From positions 163,243-227,242 of the forward strand of contig NZ_JAABOQ010000007.1 of the NCBI RefSeq assembly GCF_010671565.1: 64,000 bases of DNA. Direction: 5' to 3'. Source of the DNA: Spongiivirga citrea. GTDB lineage: Bacteria > Bacteroidota > Bacteroidia > Flavobacteriales > Flavobacteriaceae. This document shows positions 1 through 9,674 of the stretch, piece by piece. The notes beneath the pieces were generated by a model. It ran no database searches. It saw nothing but the letters and a program-made list of their open reading frames with translations, and was not told the origin of the DNA. Position 1 is the stretch's first letter; each line of letters opens with the position of its first letter. The position numbers and the translations under genes were made by a program.

Positions 1-806
1 CCGCCATCACTTCGATTGTTCTGAAAACGCTTCATCATTTCTTCAGCTTTCTTTTCTGTTATTTTTTCATACTCTGCTTTCGAAACTTTTTTGCCTTTTT
101 TAGGCGGAGTAATAGTAACCGCTTCTTTGGGATTCAAAACAATTTTGCTACACAGCATAAGGCGGTCTCCATCCTCATTCACCTCAAGAATTAGCCCTGG
201 TAAACCCCAATAATCATCTGGCCCATTATTTACAGGGATTTCGGGCGTGTACCATGCAGTTATTGTGCGTATTTCGTCTTCGTCAGACTCTTCCTTTTCG
301 CCATTTACATAAGTGATTTTTTTACTTTTTTGGGTCCAGGTTGCCTTATAGCAGGTGTAATTCCCTATACCTTTAGTTTCATTGGTTAGCTTCCAATCTG
401 GCTTACTAAGAGAGTCTTGAATTAGAAATATTTTGCCAAACATATCGGCTTTTTCAGCAAACCGACTTTCTTTTGTGTTTTTATATAACACATCAGATCC
501 GCCACCGCCACCAACAATATTTACTACAATATTTCCAGTAGGTGCGCTCGGTGTTGAAAGGGCGGCTTCTTGTTTCCAGGTCGATTCATATTGATTGAAC
601 GTAAGTGTAAATTCCTTTTGAAATTGTTTACGCATTCGAGCCATCAAGTCTTTCTGCATATCGCTAGAAACCGTTGTACTATCTAATTTTATGTTAACCT
701 TTCTATCCGTTTTATAAGTTGCAACGCCCTGAAAACCCTGGGCGTGACTAGCGCCCAGGATTGTAAATAAAAGTATGATGGTTGGTAAAATTCTTAAACT
801 GTTCAT
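1..806 (-). CDS. GLPGLI family secreted protein (partial, C-terminus beyond left edge)
   Basis: The reading frame stays open from the ATG at 806 to the window edge, so the C-terminus is missing. An SpI-type signal peptide covers about residues 1-22 and ends in SHAQ. The family signature GLPGLI is present literally at about residues 201-206 (bases 189-206), preceded by DDYW. A glycine-rich patch follows the conserved-looking N-terminal beta-rich part. GLPGLI proteins are exported Bacteroidota proteins of unknown function, often found near TonB-dependent receptors or two-component systems. Here the gene lies 17 bp downstream of a second small secreted protein and is divergent from a histidine kinase/response regulator pair, so I infer that the pair regulates it. 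The family call is firm; the role is unknown. Confidence 0.85.
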   Translation of the reverse strand, partial: MNSLRILPTIILLFTILGASHAQGFQGVATYKTDRKVNIKLDSTTVSSDMQKDLMARMRKQFQKEFTLTFNQYESTWKQEAALSTPSAPTGNIVVNIVGGGGGSDVLYKNTKESRFAEKADMFGKIFLIQDSLSKPDWKLTNETKGIGNYTCYKATWTQKSKKITYVNGEKEESDEDEIRTITAWYTPEIPVNNGPDDYWGLPGLILEVNEDGDRLMLCSKIVLNPKEAVTITPPKKGKKVSKAEYEKITEKKAEEMMKRFQNNRSDG

Positions 807-823
807 TTTTATTGATATTTATT

Positions 824-1201
824 TTATTCTGATAATTTTTTAACCATTTTCTTAATTCGATCAGTGCGTTTAAGTGTTTCTTTGTATAAGGCATCTGCTT
901 CACTTGCAGGGCCACTTACTTTAAAACTTAGGTTGCTAAATTTCGTATTACCCTCGTTACCTTTTATTTCTTTAACAGTAAACTTTAAACTTACCTCTTT
1001 TGATAAATCGGTGTTCTCTTTAAACATGTCGAATATATCTCTAAACGTTTTATCAAAATCTTGATCTAGATCGTCTTCATTATCAACTGAAATTTCAATG
1101 TCACTGGTGTATAGATCTTTTTCAGTTTCAGATTCTTGAGCAAAGCTTGAGAAAGTAGTTAGCACTAAGGTTACTAGGAATAAGGTGATTTTTGTTGCCA
1201 T
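824..1201 (-). CDS. small secreted protein of unknown function
   Basis: This encodes about 125 residues from the ATG at 1201. The frame is open further upstream, but starting at 1201 puts a clean signal peptide (MATKITLFLVTLVLTTFSSFAQ-type, cut after FAQ) at the N-terminus, whereas the longer form buries it. The mature part is acidic, with a DNEDDLDQDFD stretch and a lysine-rich C-terminus (RIKKMVKKL). I see no catalytic motif. It is probably exported to the periplasm or surface and co-transcribed with the GLPGLI gene 17 bp downstream. A weak Bacteroidota promoter (TTG, 18 nt, CAATTTTG) can be read upstream on the minus strand, abutting the TTAAC repeats. No family recognised. Confidence 0.7.
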   Translation of the reverse strand: MATKITLFLVTLVLTTFSSFAQESETEKDLYTSDIEISVDNEDDLDQDFDKTFRDIFDMFKENTDLSKEVSLKFTVKEIKGNEGNTKFSNLSFKVSGPASEADALYKETLKRTDRIKKMVKKLSE

Positions 1202-1262
1202 TTTTGTTTGATTATTTATTATTGAACACTCCAAAATTGCACATTCAATTGCACAATCAAGG

Positions 1263-1287
1263 TTAACCAATGTTAACGAGTGTTAAC
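1263..1287. promoter_or_regulatory. three TTAAC boxes at 10-bp spacing, putative response-regulator site
   Basis: TTAAC occurs at 1263, 1273 and 1283, each part of a GTTAAC hexamer, one helical turn apart, in the divergent gap between the secreted-protein genes and the histidine kinase. OmpR/PhoB-type regulators commonly bind direct repeats with 10-11 bp spacing, and the response regulator two genes away is of that type. Binding is inferred. Confidence 0.45.
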
Positions 1288-1315
1288 CGATTTAGAAAAA
1301 CCCATTATTACCCAT

Positions 1316-1323
1316 TACATTTG
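1316..1323 (+). promoter_or_regulatory. -7 element TACATTTG for the sensor kinase
   Basis: TACATTTG matches the Bacteroidota -7 consensus TAnnTTTG exactly. It ends only 4 nt before the ATG at 1328, so if used the transcript would be leaderless or nearly so. No TTG is seen at the usual -33 distance; the TTAAC boxes occupy that side, as expected for an activator-dependent promoter. Confidence 0.4.
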
Positions 1324-1327
1324 ACCC

Positions 1328-2794
1328 ATGAACGAACGACTTTATAAAAGAATAGTCTATTTTGTTGCAATCACCATTGTTGCAACTATAGGCATTCAGG
1401 TCTATTGGAATGTAGAAAACTATAAGACCAATAAGCAACGCCTTATAAACGAAGTACAAATTGCACTTGACAATGGAATTGAAGCCTATTATGCCGATAT
1501 TACCAAAAATAACACTATTGCTTTTATAGACACAGACACCACCAAGAAAACTGATAAAAATCGAATTGGAAATATATTCAAGCAAATTAAATTCGATTCA
1601 CTTTTCAAAATTGACAAAGACAGTTTTAATGTGAATAAAAGTGGTAGTCAAATAAGTTTTAAAACTACCATTGACTCTCTAGATCGTGATTCTCTTAAAA
1701 TATCTTCGATTCAGGTTTTTAAGGGAAAACCAAAAGTTGACAGTATTAACCGTTTAGAAGGACTTAAAACTAAATTAGTAGTATCATTCAGCAGCGACTC
1801 TATTGATTTTAATAAGCTAGATGATTTTTTTGTGTATGAATTAGACAGAAAACAACTTCCTGTTGATTTTGGTTTTATCCATACTAAAAAAGATACTATT
1901 GTCAAGTTTTTTGAAGATGCTGATCATTCAGAAAATCATTTATGGCTATCCACCTTTTCAAAATCAACCTATTTACCAAGTGATGAAAAGTTAGAGTTGT
2001 TATTTTCTAACCCCACTATTGCCATTTTAAAAAGAAGCATAACCGGCATTATCTTGTCGTTGATGCTATCCGTCTCCATTATCTTTTGCTTGTTATTTTT
2101 ACTTAAAACAATAGGTAAACAAAAGGAATTGGCTGAGATTAAAAACGACTTGATAAGCAATATTACTCACGAATTTAAAACGCCGATCGCAACGGTATCA
2201 ACAGCGATCGAAGGGATTAAAAATTTCAATGAGACCAACGACAAAGAAAAAACTAACAAATACCTCAATATTGGTGACCAGCAGTTAAAAAAACTGCATC
2301 AAATGGTGGAGAAACTCTTGGAAACTGCCACCTTAGACAGCGACAAACTTATTTTAAATAAAGAAGATATTGATATTGTTGCAATGATGAGAAGATTAGT
2401 AGAAAAATACCAGCTACTTGCCAATGAAAAAACGATTAATTTCACGACCAACATTTCGGAACTTGAAATTACCGTTGATGCATTTCACTTTGAAAATGCC
2501 ATTGCAAACCTTATTGATAATGCTATTAAATATGGTGGTAATACTGTTGAATTGAATATCAATTCACTACTAGACAAAGTTGAGATATCTGTTGGCGACA
2601 ATGGTAACGGGATTGAAAAATCGCAACGAGAAAAAATATTTGATAAATTTTACAGAGTGCCCACTGGTAATAGGCATGATGTAAAAGGGTTTGGAATAGG
2701 CCTTTTTTACACAAAAAAAATTATCGAGAAACACGATGGGTCCATTCAATTAGCTACTGATTCAAAAAATACTATTTTCAAAGTCACATTGTAA
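1328..2794 (+). CDS. two-component sensor histidine kinase
   Basis: This is a 488-residue inner-membrane kinase. A transmembrane segment at about residues 10-28 and another at about 239-260 enclose a 210-residue periplasmic sensor region with no recognised fold. The HisKA dimerisation helix carries the phospho-acceptor His281 in NITHEFKTP. The HATPase domain shows the N box (NLIDNAIKYG), G1 (DNGNGI) and G2 (GFGIGLFYTKK). Only 8 bp separate it from the response regulator downstream, so they form one operon. It should autophosphorylate in response to an envelope signal and phosphorylate that regulator. The divergent GLPGLI/secreted genes are the obvious candidate targets. Specific signal unknown. 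Confidence 0.93.
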   Translation: MNERLYKRIVYFVAITIVATIGIQVYWNVENYKTNKQRLINEVQIALDNGIEAYYADITKNNTIAFIDTDTTKKTDKNRIGNIFKQIKFDSLFKIDKDSFNVNKSGSQISFKTTIDSLDRDSLKISSIQVFKGKPKVDSINRLEGLKTKLVVSFSSDSIDFNKLDDFFVYELDRKQLPVDFGFIHTKKDTIVKFFEDADHSENHLWLSTFSKSTYLPSDEKLELLFSNPTIAILKRSITGIILSLMLSVSIIFCLLFLLKTIGKQKELAEIKNDLISNITHEFKTPIATVSTAIEGIKNFNETNDKEKTNKYLNIGDQQLKKLHQMVEKLLETATLDSDKLILNKEDIDIVAMMRRLVEKYQLLANEKTINFTTNISELEITVDAFHFENAIANLIDNAIKYGGNTVELNINSLLDKVEISVGDNGNGIEKSQREKIFDKFYRVPTGNRHDVKGFGIGLFYTKKIIEKHDGSIQLATDSKNTIFKVTL

Positions 2795-2802
2795 TTTACT
2801 TA

Positions 2803-3483
2803 ATGAATAAGAAAATAAAAATATTACTTGCTGAAGATGAACCTGCATTAGGTCAAATCGTAAAAGAGAGCCTAGAAACGCGAGATTTCAAAGTTATTTT
2901 TTGTGAAGATGGCGAAACAGCGTATCAATTGTATGAAGAAGAAAATCCTGAAGTACTTGTTCTTGACGTCATGATGCCGAAAAAAGATGGTTTTACTTTA
3001 GCAAAAGAGATAAGAAAAGGAAATGCAACAATCCCAATTATATTCCTAACTGCTAAATCTCAAACTAACGATGTCGTTGACGGTTTTAAACACGGTGGCA
3101 ATGATTATTTAAAGAAGCCATTTAGTATGGAGGAGTTGATTATAAGAATTCATGCCTTACTCGACCGTGCTTATTTAAAAGAAGAAAAAAAGACCATTTC
3201 CATTAGCAGCTACGAATTTAATTACACCAAACAACAACTCCAATTTCAAGAAGAAATAATTAATTTAACTCACCGCGAAGCAGAGTTGTTATTTCATCTT
3301 ACAGAAAAGAAAAATGAGATTTTAGATCGATCGTTCATCCTTAAAAAAATCTGGGGTGATGATGATTTTTTTAATGCTCGAAGTATGGATGTATTTATTA
3401 CCAAACTGCGGAAAAAACTAAAAAAGGATATAGCTATACAAATCGTAAATGTGCGCGGATATGGCTATAAACTTATCTGCTAG
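2803..3483 (+). CDS. OmpR/PhoB-type response regulator
   Basis: This encodes 226 residues. The N-terminal receiver has the acidic pocket E11-D12, the phospho-acceptor Asp55 in VLDVMMP, and the conserved lysine in YLKKPFS. The C-terminal winged helix (about residues 130-226) contains the family pattern NLTHREAELL...RSMDVFITKLRKKL...GYGYKL. It is the cytoplasmic DNA-binding partner of the kinase just upstream. OmpR-type proteins bind as dimers to direct repeats, and the TTAAC triplet at 1263-1287 is a plausible site. Standard length for the family. Confidence 0.95.
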   Translation: MNKKIKILLAEDEPALGQIVKESLETRDFKVIFCEDGETAYQLYEEENPEVLVLDVMMPKKDGFTLAKEIRKGNATIPIIFLTAKSQTNDVVDGFKHGGNDYLKKPFSMEELIIRIHALLDRAYLKEEKKTISISSYEFNYTKQQLQFQEEIINLTHREAELLFHLTEKKNEILDRSFILKKIWGDDDFFNARSMDVFITKLRKKLKKDIAIQIVNVRGYGYKLIC

Positions 3484-3709
3484 ACAAAAGTCTTTTCTTT
3501 ATCCCAAAAAATTTTGAAGTGGTTGTTCTATAAAATGATAATAGTTCTTTTTCATTCAATTTGTTCAGCATTTTTGAAAAAAATTATAACTCCATATCGT
3601 ATCGATAAAACACTACCTCCTATCATCAGAATAATTGGACGTTAATCTAAAATAGTTCTGCAACCCATTATCTATACTCACATTTGCCGCGAACAAACAA
3701 AAAACAAAC

Positions 3710-5056
3710 ATGAATACCGGAAAATACCTCCTAGTATTCCTTACCATTATCCTATTCCTAAGTTGTAAAAATGATGATTATACCGAAGTTCCGCAATCTG
3801 ATCTTGATCAGCTGCTAACCGAAGTATTGTTGAAAGAGTCAAGTACCAACAGCCTTGATTATTTTAAGATACCATCATCTGATGATCTTGCTAATATTCC
3901 ACAAGACCCTAAGAACCCTCTTACCCAAGAAAAAGTGCTTTTAGGTAAGCTACTTTATCATGAGACCGGATTAGGCGTAAATCCTAAAAATGAAACAGGA
4001 AGAAATACTTATTCATGCGCCAGTTGTCATCATGCACAGGCTGATTTTCAATCTGGAATGAAACAAGGTATAGGCGAAGGCGGTATTGGCTTTGGACTTG
4101 CTGGTGAAACAAGAGCAAAACACAGCGAATATATTGTAGCGGATCTTGATATTCAAGATATACGCACTCCAACAGTTTTAAACGGTGCTTTTCAAAAAGT
4201 AATGCTTTGGAATGGACAATTTGGGGCAACTGATGTTAATATAGGAACAGAAGCCCAATGGACTGCCGGCACCCCTAAAGAAACTAATAATTTAGGATTT
4301 GAAGGATTAGAAACTCAAGCGATTGCTGGACTTGGCGTGCATCGATTAGATGTTACTGAAACACTTGCAAGCTCGCTGGGATACACAGCTTATTTTGATG
4401 CCGCATTTTCTAATGTTCCTGCGACAGAACGATACACGAAAGTAACCGCAGGTTTGGCAATCGCAGCTTATGAACGAACTGTTTTGGCTAACCAAGCTCC
4501 CTTTCAGAAATGGTTAAATGGTGATAAAAATGCACTCACTAATGATCAAAAGGAAGGAGCACTTTTATTTTTTGAAAAAGGTCAATGCACAACTTGTCAT
4601 ACCGGCCCAGCCCTAAATAGCATGAACTTTAATAGCATCGGTCTTGCCGATCTTGAGGGAGACGATTTTTTCGGAACAGTTAATGACGCCACAAAAAAAG
4701 GAAGAGGCGGGTTTACAGGAAACCCCTTAGACGATTTTAAATTTAAAGTACCACAACTCTACAATTTAAAAAACATACGTTTTCTGGGTCATGGCGGATC
4801 AATTTCGTCTGTAAAAGAAATTATTGAATATAAAAACAATGCAGTTGCAGAAAACCAGAATGTACCTGCTAACAAGTTAGATCCTAATTTCATTGCTCTA
4901 GGGCTTACAGAAATGGAAATAGATCAATTAACAGATTTCATTGAAAACGGTTTATACGATGCTACTATAAATCGATATACCCCCGATTCAGTAATGTCGG
5001 GGAATTGTATTCCAAATAACGATACCGTCTCTAAAGAGGATATGGGTTGTGATTAA
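3710..5056 (+). CDS. di-heme cytochrome c peroxidase / MauG-family lipoprotein
   Basis: This encodes 448 residues with a lipoprotein signal peptide (lipobox FLSC, Cys19). Two CxxCH haem sites are visible: CASCH at residues 103-107 and CTTCH at residues 293-297, typical of bacterial cytochrome c peroxidases and MauG relatives. The segment between the haems and the conserved PQLYNLKN...GHGGS region fit the family. It should reduce hydrogen peroxide, or oxidise a substrate, at the periplasmic face or outer membrane using electrons from a small cytochrome. It stands alone, 226 bp after the response regulator and convergent with nothing. Peroxidase versus MauG-like oxidation cannot be decided from sequence alone. 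Confidence 0.9.
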   Translation: MNTGKYLLVFLTIILFLSCKNDDYTEVPQSDLDQLLTEVLLKESSTNSLDYFKIPSSDDLANIPQDPKNPLTQEKVLLGKLLYHETGLGVNPKNETGRNTYSCASCHHAQADFQSGMKQGIGEGGIGFGLAGETRAKHSEYIVADLDIQDIRTPTVLNGAFQKVMLWNGQFGATDVNIGTEAQWTAGTPKETNNLGFEGLETQAIAGLGVHRLDVTETLASSLGYTAYFDAAFSNVPATERYTKVTAGLAIAAYERTVLANQAPFQKWLNGDKNALTNDQKEGALLFFEKGQCTTCHTGPALNSMNFNSIGLADLEGDDFFGTVNDATKKGRGGFTGNPLDDFKFKVPQLYNLKNIRFLGHGGSISSVKEIIEYKNNAVAENQNVPANKLDPNFIALGLTEMEIDQLTDFIENGLYDATINRYTPDSVMSGNCIPNNDTVSKEDMGCD

Positions 5057-5232
5057 CACAACCCTTAAACTTTTAATCCAATTAGTAAAAAACAAAGCCA
5101 TCCCAACGCTATTCTTACGTTTAGCTAAATAAGTTGTTCTTCAACGAAAATGGGTGAAAATCCATTTTGGCGTGGCAACCAAACCTTGTATATTAGCCGT
5201 AGCTTAATAAACTACTACTAAACTTTATTTGT

Positions 5233-5847
5233 ATGCATATTGCCGTCGCAGGAAACATTGGTGCCGGAAAAACAACCTTGACCAAGTTACTAGCCAAACA
5301 CTATAAATGGGAAGCACAGTTAGAAGATGTTGTTGATAATCCTTACCTGGACGATTTTTACAATCAAATGGAACGCTGGTCATTTAATCTTCAGGTATAT
5401 TTCTTAAACAGCCGCTTTAGACAGGTCTTGCAAATTCGAGAAAGTGGTAAAAAGATTATTCAAGACCGCACCATTTATGAAGATGCTCATATTTTCGCAC
5501 CTAACTTGCACGCAATGGGTCTTATGACCAATCGAGACTTCGAAAATTATTCTTCGCTGTTTCAGCTAATGGAGTCTTTGGTAAAAGGACCAGATCTATT
5601 GATTTATCTGCGCAGTAGTATTCCTAATTTAGTCTCGCAAATTCACAAACGAGGCCGCGAATACGAAAACTCTATTAGTATTGACTATTTAAGTCGATTA
5701 AACGAACGTTATGAAGCCTGGATTCATCAGTATAACACAGGAAAGTTATTGGTGATTGACGTTGACAATTTAAACTTTGTAGACAACCCTGAAGATCTAG
5801 GTTCTGTGATCAATAAAATTGACGCTGAGATTCACGGGTTATTTTAA
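5233..5847 (+). CDS. deoxynucleoside kinase (dAK/dGK family)
   Basis: This encodes 204 residues. The P-loop GNIGAGKTTL is at residues 7-16, and the catalytic/lid motif QDRTIYEDAHIF plus the arginine-rich lid (KRGREYE) match the deoxyadenosine/deoxyguanosine kinase family. It phosphorylates deoxynucleosides to monophosphates for salvage in the cytoplasm. Its stop lies 5 bp from the stop of the convergent phosphatase gene. Substrate preference (dA, dG or dC) cannot be read from the sequence. Confidence 0.9.
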   Translation: MHIAVAGNIGAGKTTLTKLLAKHYKWEAQLEDVVDNPYLDDFYNQMERWSFNLQVYFLNSRFRQVLQIRESGKKIIQDRTIYEDAHIFAPNLHAMGLMTNRDFENYSSLFQLMESLVKGPDLLIYLRSSIPNLVSQIHKRGREYENSISIDYLSRLNERYEAWIHQYNTGKLLVIDVDNLNFVDNPEDLGSVINKIDAEIHGLF

Positions 5848-5852
5848 TTTTT

Positions 5853-6863
5853 TTAAAGTGATTTGATAAACCCATGCTCTCGAGCATGATCCATTGCCTG
5901 TTGACTGTTATCGACAATTAAAACCGGTACATCTTTATAATTATCAATTAAATTTTTAATGCGTAGCATTTTCTTTCTATGCGTAACGCTTCGTACGTAA
6001 ATGGCTTTAACCCTATTAGGGTATTGCTTGGCAAGCTCCATATAAATATCAAGATCATGTTCGCCACCATCCCCAATTAATATAAAAGGTAGATCGACAT
6101 AGGTTTCTAATAAATTAGTGATCTCATGCTTTTTTCTAGGTCCTGTTCTTCGCTTTTTTCGACTTGTGAAATACTCAAAACTACGAAGTAATATTGGTCC
6201 TTTAGGAAAGTTATTTTGTCTTAAAAAGAGTTCTAAATACAGATACAAATTCCAAGGACTATGACTCACATAGAATATTGGATTTGCATTCGTTCCTGAA
6301 ACTCCTCGGTGCAATAAGTGATAAAATTCTGCCGCACCTTCAAGCGATTTTCTTTTTTTAGCCGACTTAAAAAAGGTATTATAAATAAGCTTCCATTTCA
6401 ATCTAGAAACAACTCCTGTATGCAAAATAGTATCATCTATATCACTTGCAACACCAAATTCTACTTTTCGCGAAGGAATTAAAACCTCCGCTGGAAAAAG
6501 ATTCCCTTTTTGAATGGTGCGTTTCATTTTCATTTCGCCATAAGAAACCTCAGCCAACACCCAACCTTCTTCGTTGGCAAGTTCTAGTAAGTTTTTATGT
6601 GTGAATTCGGCAATAAAATAACCATGGTCATCAGTCTTAGTACTAATAATTGTTCCGTCTGATAGTTTTATATTGACATCGACATTTTTGATCTCATCCG
6701 ATTCTATGCGTTTCCAAGAGTTGATTAGTAATCGCAATAAACCTTGCTGCTGCAGGTCGATATTTTCATCTTCCAAAGCCCTTCCTCTTAAGTAAAAATG
6801 CGTACGAGTACCATAGCTTTGAAAAGCTATAATTTGTAATGGATCTTTTTTAAGAAGGCTCAT
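5853..6863 (-). CDS. App1-type phosphatase domain protein (DUF2183)
   Basis: This encodes 336 residues. The haloacid-dehalogenase-like catalytic motif DIDDT begins at Asp141 (ASDIDDTILHTG), and the later GDGGEHDLDIY motif supplies the Mg-binding acidic residues, as in App1/DUF2183 phosphatidate phosphatase-like proteins. The first 130 residues form a beta-rich domain that could be a binding module (DGTIISTKTDDHGYF resembles a beta-sandwich repeat). No signal peptide is seen, so it is probably cytoplasmic or peripheral. Yeast App1 acts on phosphatidate; the bacterial substrate is not known. It is a single gene, convergent with the deoxynucleoside kinase. Confidence 0.85.
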   Translation of the reverse strand: MSLLKKDPLQIIAFQSYGTRTHFYLRGRALEDENIDLQQQGLLRLLINSWKRIESDEIKNVDVNIKLSDGTIISTKTDDHGYFIAEFTHKNLLELANEEGWVLAEVSYGEMKMKRTIQKGNLFPAEVLIPSRKVEFGVASDIDDTILHTGVVSRLKWKLIYNTFFKSAKKRKSLEGAAEFYHLLHRGVSGTNANPIFYVSHSPWNLYLYLELFLRQNNFPKGPILLRSFEYFTSRKKRRTGPRKKHEITNLLETYVDLPFILIGDGGEHDLDIYMELAKQYPNRVKAIYVRSVTHRKKMLRIKNLIDNYKDVPVLIVDNSQQAMDHAREHGFIKSL

Positions 6864-7013
6864 TAAACGAAGTTCGAATAAAACACAAATATATTAAAGC
6901 TGATGAGTTATTCTACTTTGATGTATAGAGACTGTATTATTTAGAACTTGAAAATACATCTTACAATTCGAATCATATTTGATATAACCGTTACTAATCT
7001 AGAATTTCACAAC

Positions 7014-7047
7014 AAAAAAACCCGCTACTCAAATGAATAGCGGGTTT
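7014..7047 (-). terminator. Rho-independent terminator of the membrane pyrophosphatase gene
   Basis: CCCGCTACTC (7021-7030) and GAATAGCGGG (7035-7044) pair over 10 bp with one G-U and a 4-nt loop. On the minus strand it is followed by a run of seven T. It starts 24 bp past the stop codon of the pyrophosphatase gene. Confidence 0.88.
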
Positions 7048-7070
7048 CTCAATATAAACTAAAAGAATTT

Positions 7071-9485
7071 TTACTTTTTCTCTTTTGTAATATCTAGTTT
7101 TTCAATCTTTACGTTTACATCTTCTTCAAGTCCTTCTAAAGATGCTTTTACTTCCGCTGCAGTTCCTTTAAACTCCTGAACTGATTCAGTAACCACTCCG
7201 TTTTCATCGGTTTTGCTTATCGTTACTGTTGCTTGGGCAAAGTCTTGATTTTCCGCATTCATCTCCACCTTTACTTCTTTTCTAATCTCATTACTCGCAG
7301 TTACAGTTTCAGCTTCATGACCACCTAAAATTGGTGCTACAACTAAACCAATCAAACAAGTAAGTTTAATTAGAATATTCATTGAAGGTCCTGATGTATC
7401 TTTAAAAGGATCACCTACTGTATCACCAGTAACGGCTGCTTTATGAGCGTCACTACCTTTGTAAGTCATTTCTCCGTTAATTTCAACACCGGCTTCAAAA
7501 CTCTTTTTAGCGTTATCCCACGCACCACCTGCGTTGTTCTGGAAAATTGCCCAAAGAACACCACTTACAGTCACACCTGCCATATAACCCCCAAGCATTT
7601 CAGCAATTGCTGTTGGCTCCATCCCAAATAACATAGGAACAAATGCAATTATCAAAGGAAAGCCAATTGTTAAAACACCAGGAAGTAACATTTGTTTTAA
7701 AGATGCTTGCGTAGAAATTGCCACACATTTATCGTATTCTGGTTTCCCTGTACCTTCCATAATTCCAGGAATATCTCTAAACTGGCGACGTACTTCTTGA
7801 ACCATTTCCATCGCTGCTTTCCCTACTGCATTCATAGCAAGTGCAGAGAATACAACAGGAACCATACCACCAACAAATAACATTGCTAGTACTGGTGCTT
7901 TAAAAATATTAATTCCGTCAATTCCTGTGAAAGTCACATAGGCAGCAAATAATGCTAATGATGTCAAGGCGGCTGAAGCGATAGCAAATCCTTTTCCAGT
8001 TGCTGCTGTTGTATTACCAACTGAATCTAAAATATCAGTACGCTCTCTTACGATTGGTTCTTGCTCACTCATTTCAGCAATACCACCTGCATTATCTGAT
8101 ATCGGACCAAAAGCGTCAATTGCCAATTGCATAGCTGTTGTTGCCATCATTGCAGAAGCAGCTAATGCCACCCCATAAAATCCTGCAAATACATAAGACG
8201 CCCAGATTGCACCAGCAAATAACAATACCGATGGAAAAGTAGAAATCATACCGGTAGCCAGACCAGCAATGATGTTTGTACCTGCACCTGTGCTCGATTG
8301 TTGTACAATTTTTAAGATTGGTTTTTTACCTAATCCTGTATAATATTCAGTTACTGAAGAAATAACAGCACCTACAATTAAACCTACTAAGGTTGCGTAG
8401 AAAACTCTCATTGAAGAAATCTCCACTAGACCTTCACCGAAAAATTCCATTTTCATGGTTTCAGGAAGCATCCACTTACATAGTGCGAAACATGCTGCAA
8501 GCACTAGAACAATTGAAGTCCAGTTACCAAAGTTTAGAGCGCCCATTACCTGAGCTTCTTTTGCATCGTTATTTTTTATCTTCACCAACATGGTACCAAT
8601 AATAGAAATGATAATACCAGCACCTGCAATTGCCATTGGTAATAAAATTGGGCCAATACCACCAAATGCATCATCGATTGCACCTCCCATATCTTTAATT
8701 ACATAATTTCCGAGTACCATTGCCGCCAATACAGTTGCAACATATGAACCGAAAAGATCAGCTCCCATACCTGCAACATCACCAACGTTGTCACCTACAT
8801 TATCAGCAATTGTAGCTGGATTACGAGGATCATCTTCAGGAATACCTGCTTCTACCTTTCCAACTAGATCAGCACCAACATCGGCAGCTTTTGTATAGAT
8901 ACCACCACCAACACGCGCGAACAATGCGATTGATTCAGCTCCCAAGGAGAAACCAGCTAATGTTTCAAGAACGATGGTCATATCCATTGTACTTGTCCAT
9001 TCGCTACCCATAAAGAACCAAAAGAAAAATATGAAAAATGCCGTTAAACCTAATACTGCTAAACCTGCAACACCTAAGCCCATTACGGTACCACCACCAA
9101 AAGAAATTTTAAGTGCATTTGGTAAACTTGTACGTGCGGCTTGGGTCGTTCGAACATTTGTTTTTGTTGCGATCTTCATCCCAATGTTACCTGCAAAAGC
9201 TGAAAATATTGCTCCGAAAATGAAAGCAATAACAATAAGCCAATGCGTTGTTGGCACAATAAAAGAAACTGCAGTAAGCGCTAAACTTACGATAATAACG
9301 AATACTGTTAGTAGTTTATATTCAGCATTTAAGAATGCTAATGCACCCTCGTAAATATGGTAAGATATCTCTTTCATTTTGCCGTCTCCAGCATCCTGCT
9401 TCATCACCCATTTTTGCTTAATAAACATGTAAATTAAGCCTAATACTGCCAACACAATTGGCATCCAAATCATATATGATTCCAT
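7071..9485 (-). CDS. hppA: K+-dependent membrane-bound pyrophosphatase (ion pump)
   Basis: This encodes 804 residues with about 16 membrane segments. The pyrophosphate/Mg site motifs are intact: [37 protein letters not shown] and the C-terminal [17 protein letters not shown]. The sequence [10 protein letters not shown] has Ala where K+-independent pumps have Lys, which assigns it to the K+-dependent subclass; in Bacteroidota these often pump Na+ or Na+ plus H+. It couples cytoplasmic pyrophosphate hydrolysis to ion export. After the last helix there is an extra, charged C-terminal tail of about 80 residues rich in Glu/Val/Lys. A soluble pyrophosphatase gene lies just upstream, so two pyrophosphate-removal routes sit side by side. 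Confidence 0.95.
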   Translation of the reverse strand: MESYMIWMPIVLAVLGLIYMFIKQKWVMKQDAGDGKMKEISYHIYEGALAFLNAEYKLLTVFVIIVSLALTAVSFIVPTTHWLIVIAFIFGAIFSAFAGNIGMKIATKTNVRTTQAARTSLPNALKISFGGGTVMGLGVAGLAVLGLTAFFIFFFWFFMGSEWTSTMDMTIVLETLAGFSLGAESIALFARVGGGIYTKAADVGADLVGKVEAGIPEDDPRNPATIADNVGDNVGDVAGMGADLFGSYVATVLAAMVLGNYVIKDMGGAIDDAFGGIGPILLPMAIAGAGIIISIIGTMLVKIKNNDAKEAQVMGALNFGNWTSIVLVLAACFALCKWMLPETMKMEFFGEGLVEISSMRVFYATLVGLIVGAVISSVTEYYTGLGKKPILKIVQQSSTGAGTNIIAGLATGMISTFPSVLLFAGAIWASYVFAGFYGVALAASAMMATTAMQLAIDAFGPISDNAGGIAEMSEQEPIVRERTDILDSVGNTTAATGKGFAIASAALTSLALFAAYVTFTGIDGINIFKAPVLAMLFVGGMVPVVFSALAMNAVGKAAMEMVQEVRRQFRDIPGIMEGTGKPEYDKCVAISTQASLKQMLLPGVLTIGFPLIIAFVPMLFGMEPTAIAEMLGGYMAGVTVSGVLWAIFQNNAGGAWDNAKKSFEAGVEINGEMTYKGSDAHKAAVTGDTVGDPFKDTSGPSMNILIKLTCLIGLVVAPILGGHEAETVTASNEIRKEVKVEMNAENQDFAQATVTISKTDENGVVTESVQEFKGTAAEVKASLEGLEEDVNVKIEKLDITKEKK

Positions 9486-9612
9486 AAAATAATTAGTTAG
9501 ATTTTTTTAATAGTGGGCGTAAATGTAGTAAAATCGATATGAATATAAAAAGTATGATTTAAGAGGTGTCATTTTATTAATCTTTCAATCAAAACCGCTT
9601 AAATTATTAAAT

Positions 9613-9655
9613 CAAAAAAGGTCACTAGAAACAACTATATCTCTAGTAACCTTAT
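9613..9655 (-). terminator. Rho-independent terminator of ppa
   Basis: AAGGTCACTAGA (from 9618) pairs with TCTAGTAACCTT (to about 9653), with one G-U on the minus strand. It is followed there by six T. It lies about 20 bp past the ppa stop codon. Confidence 0.8.
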
Positions 9656-9674
9656 TATTTAAAAAGCTGCTTGC

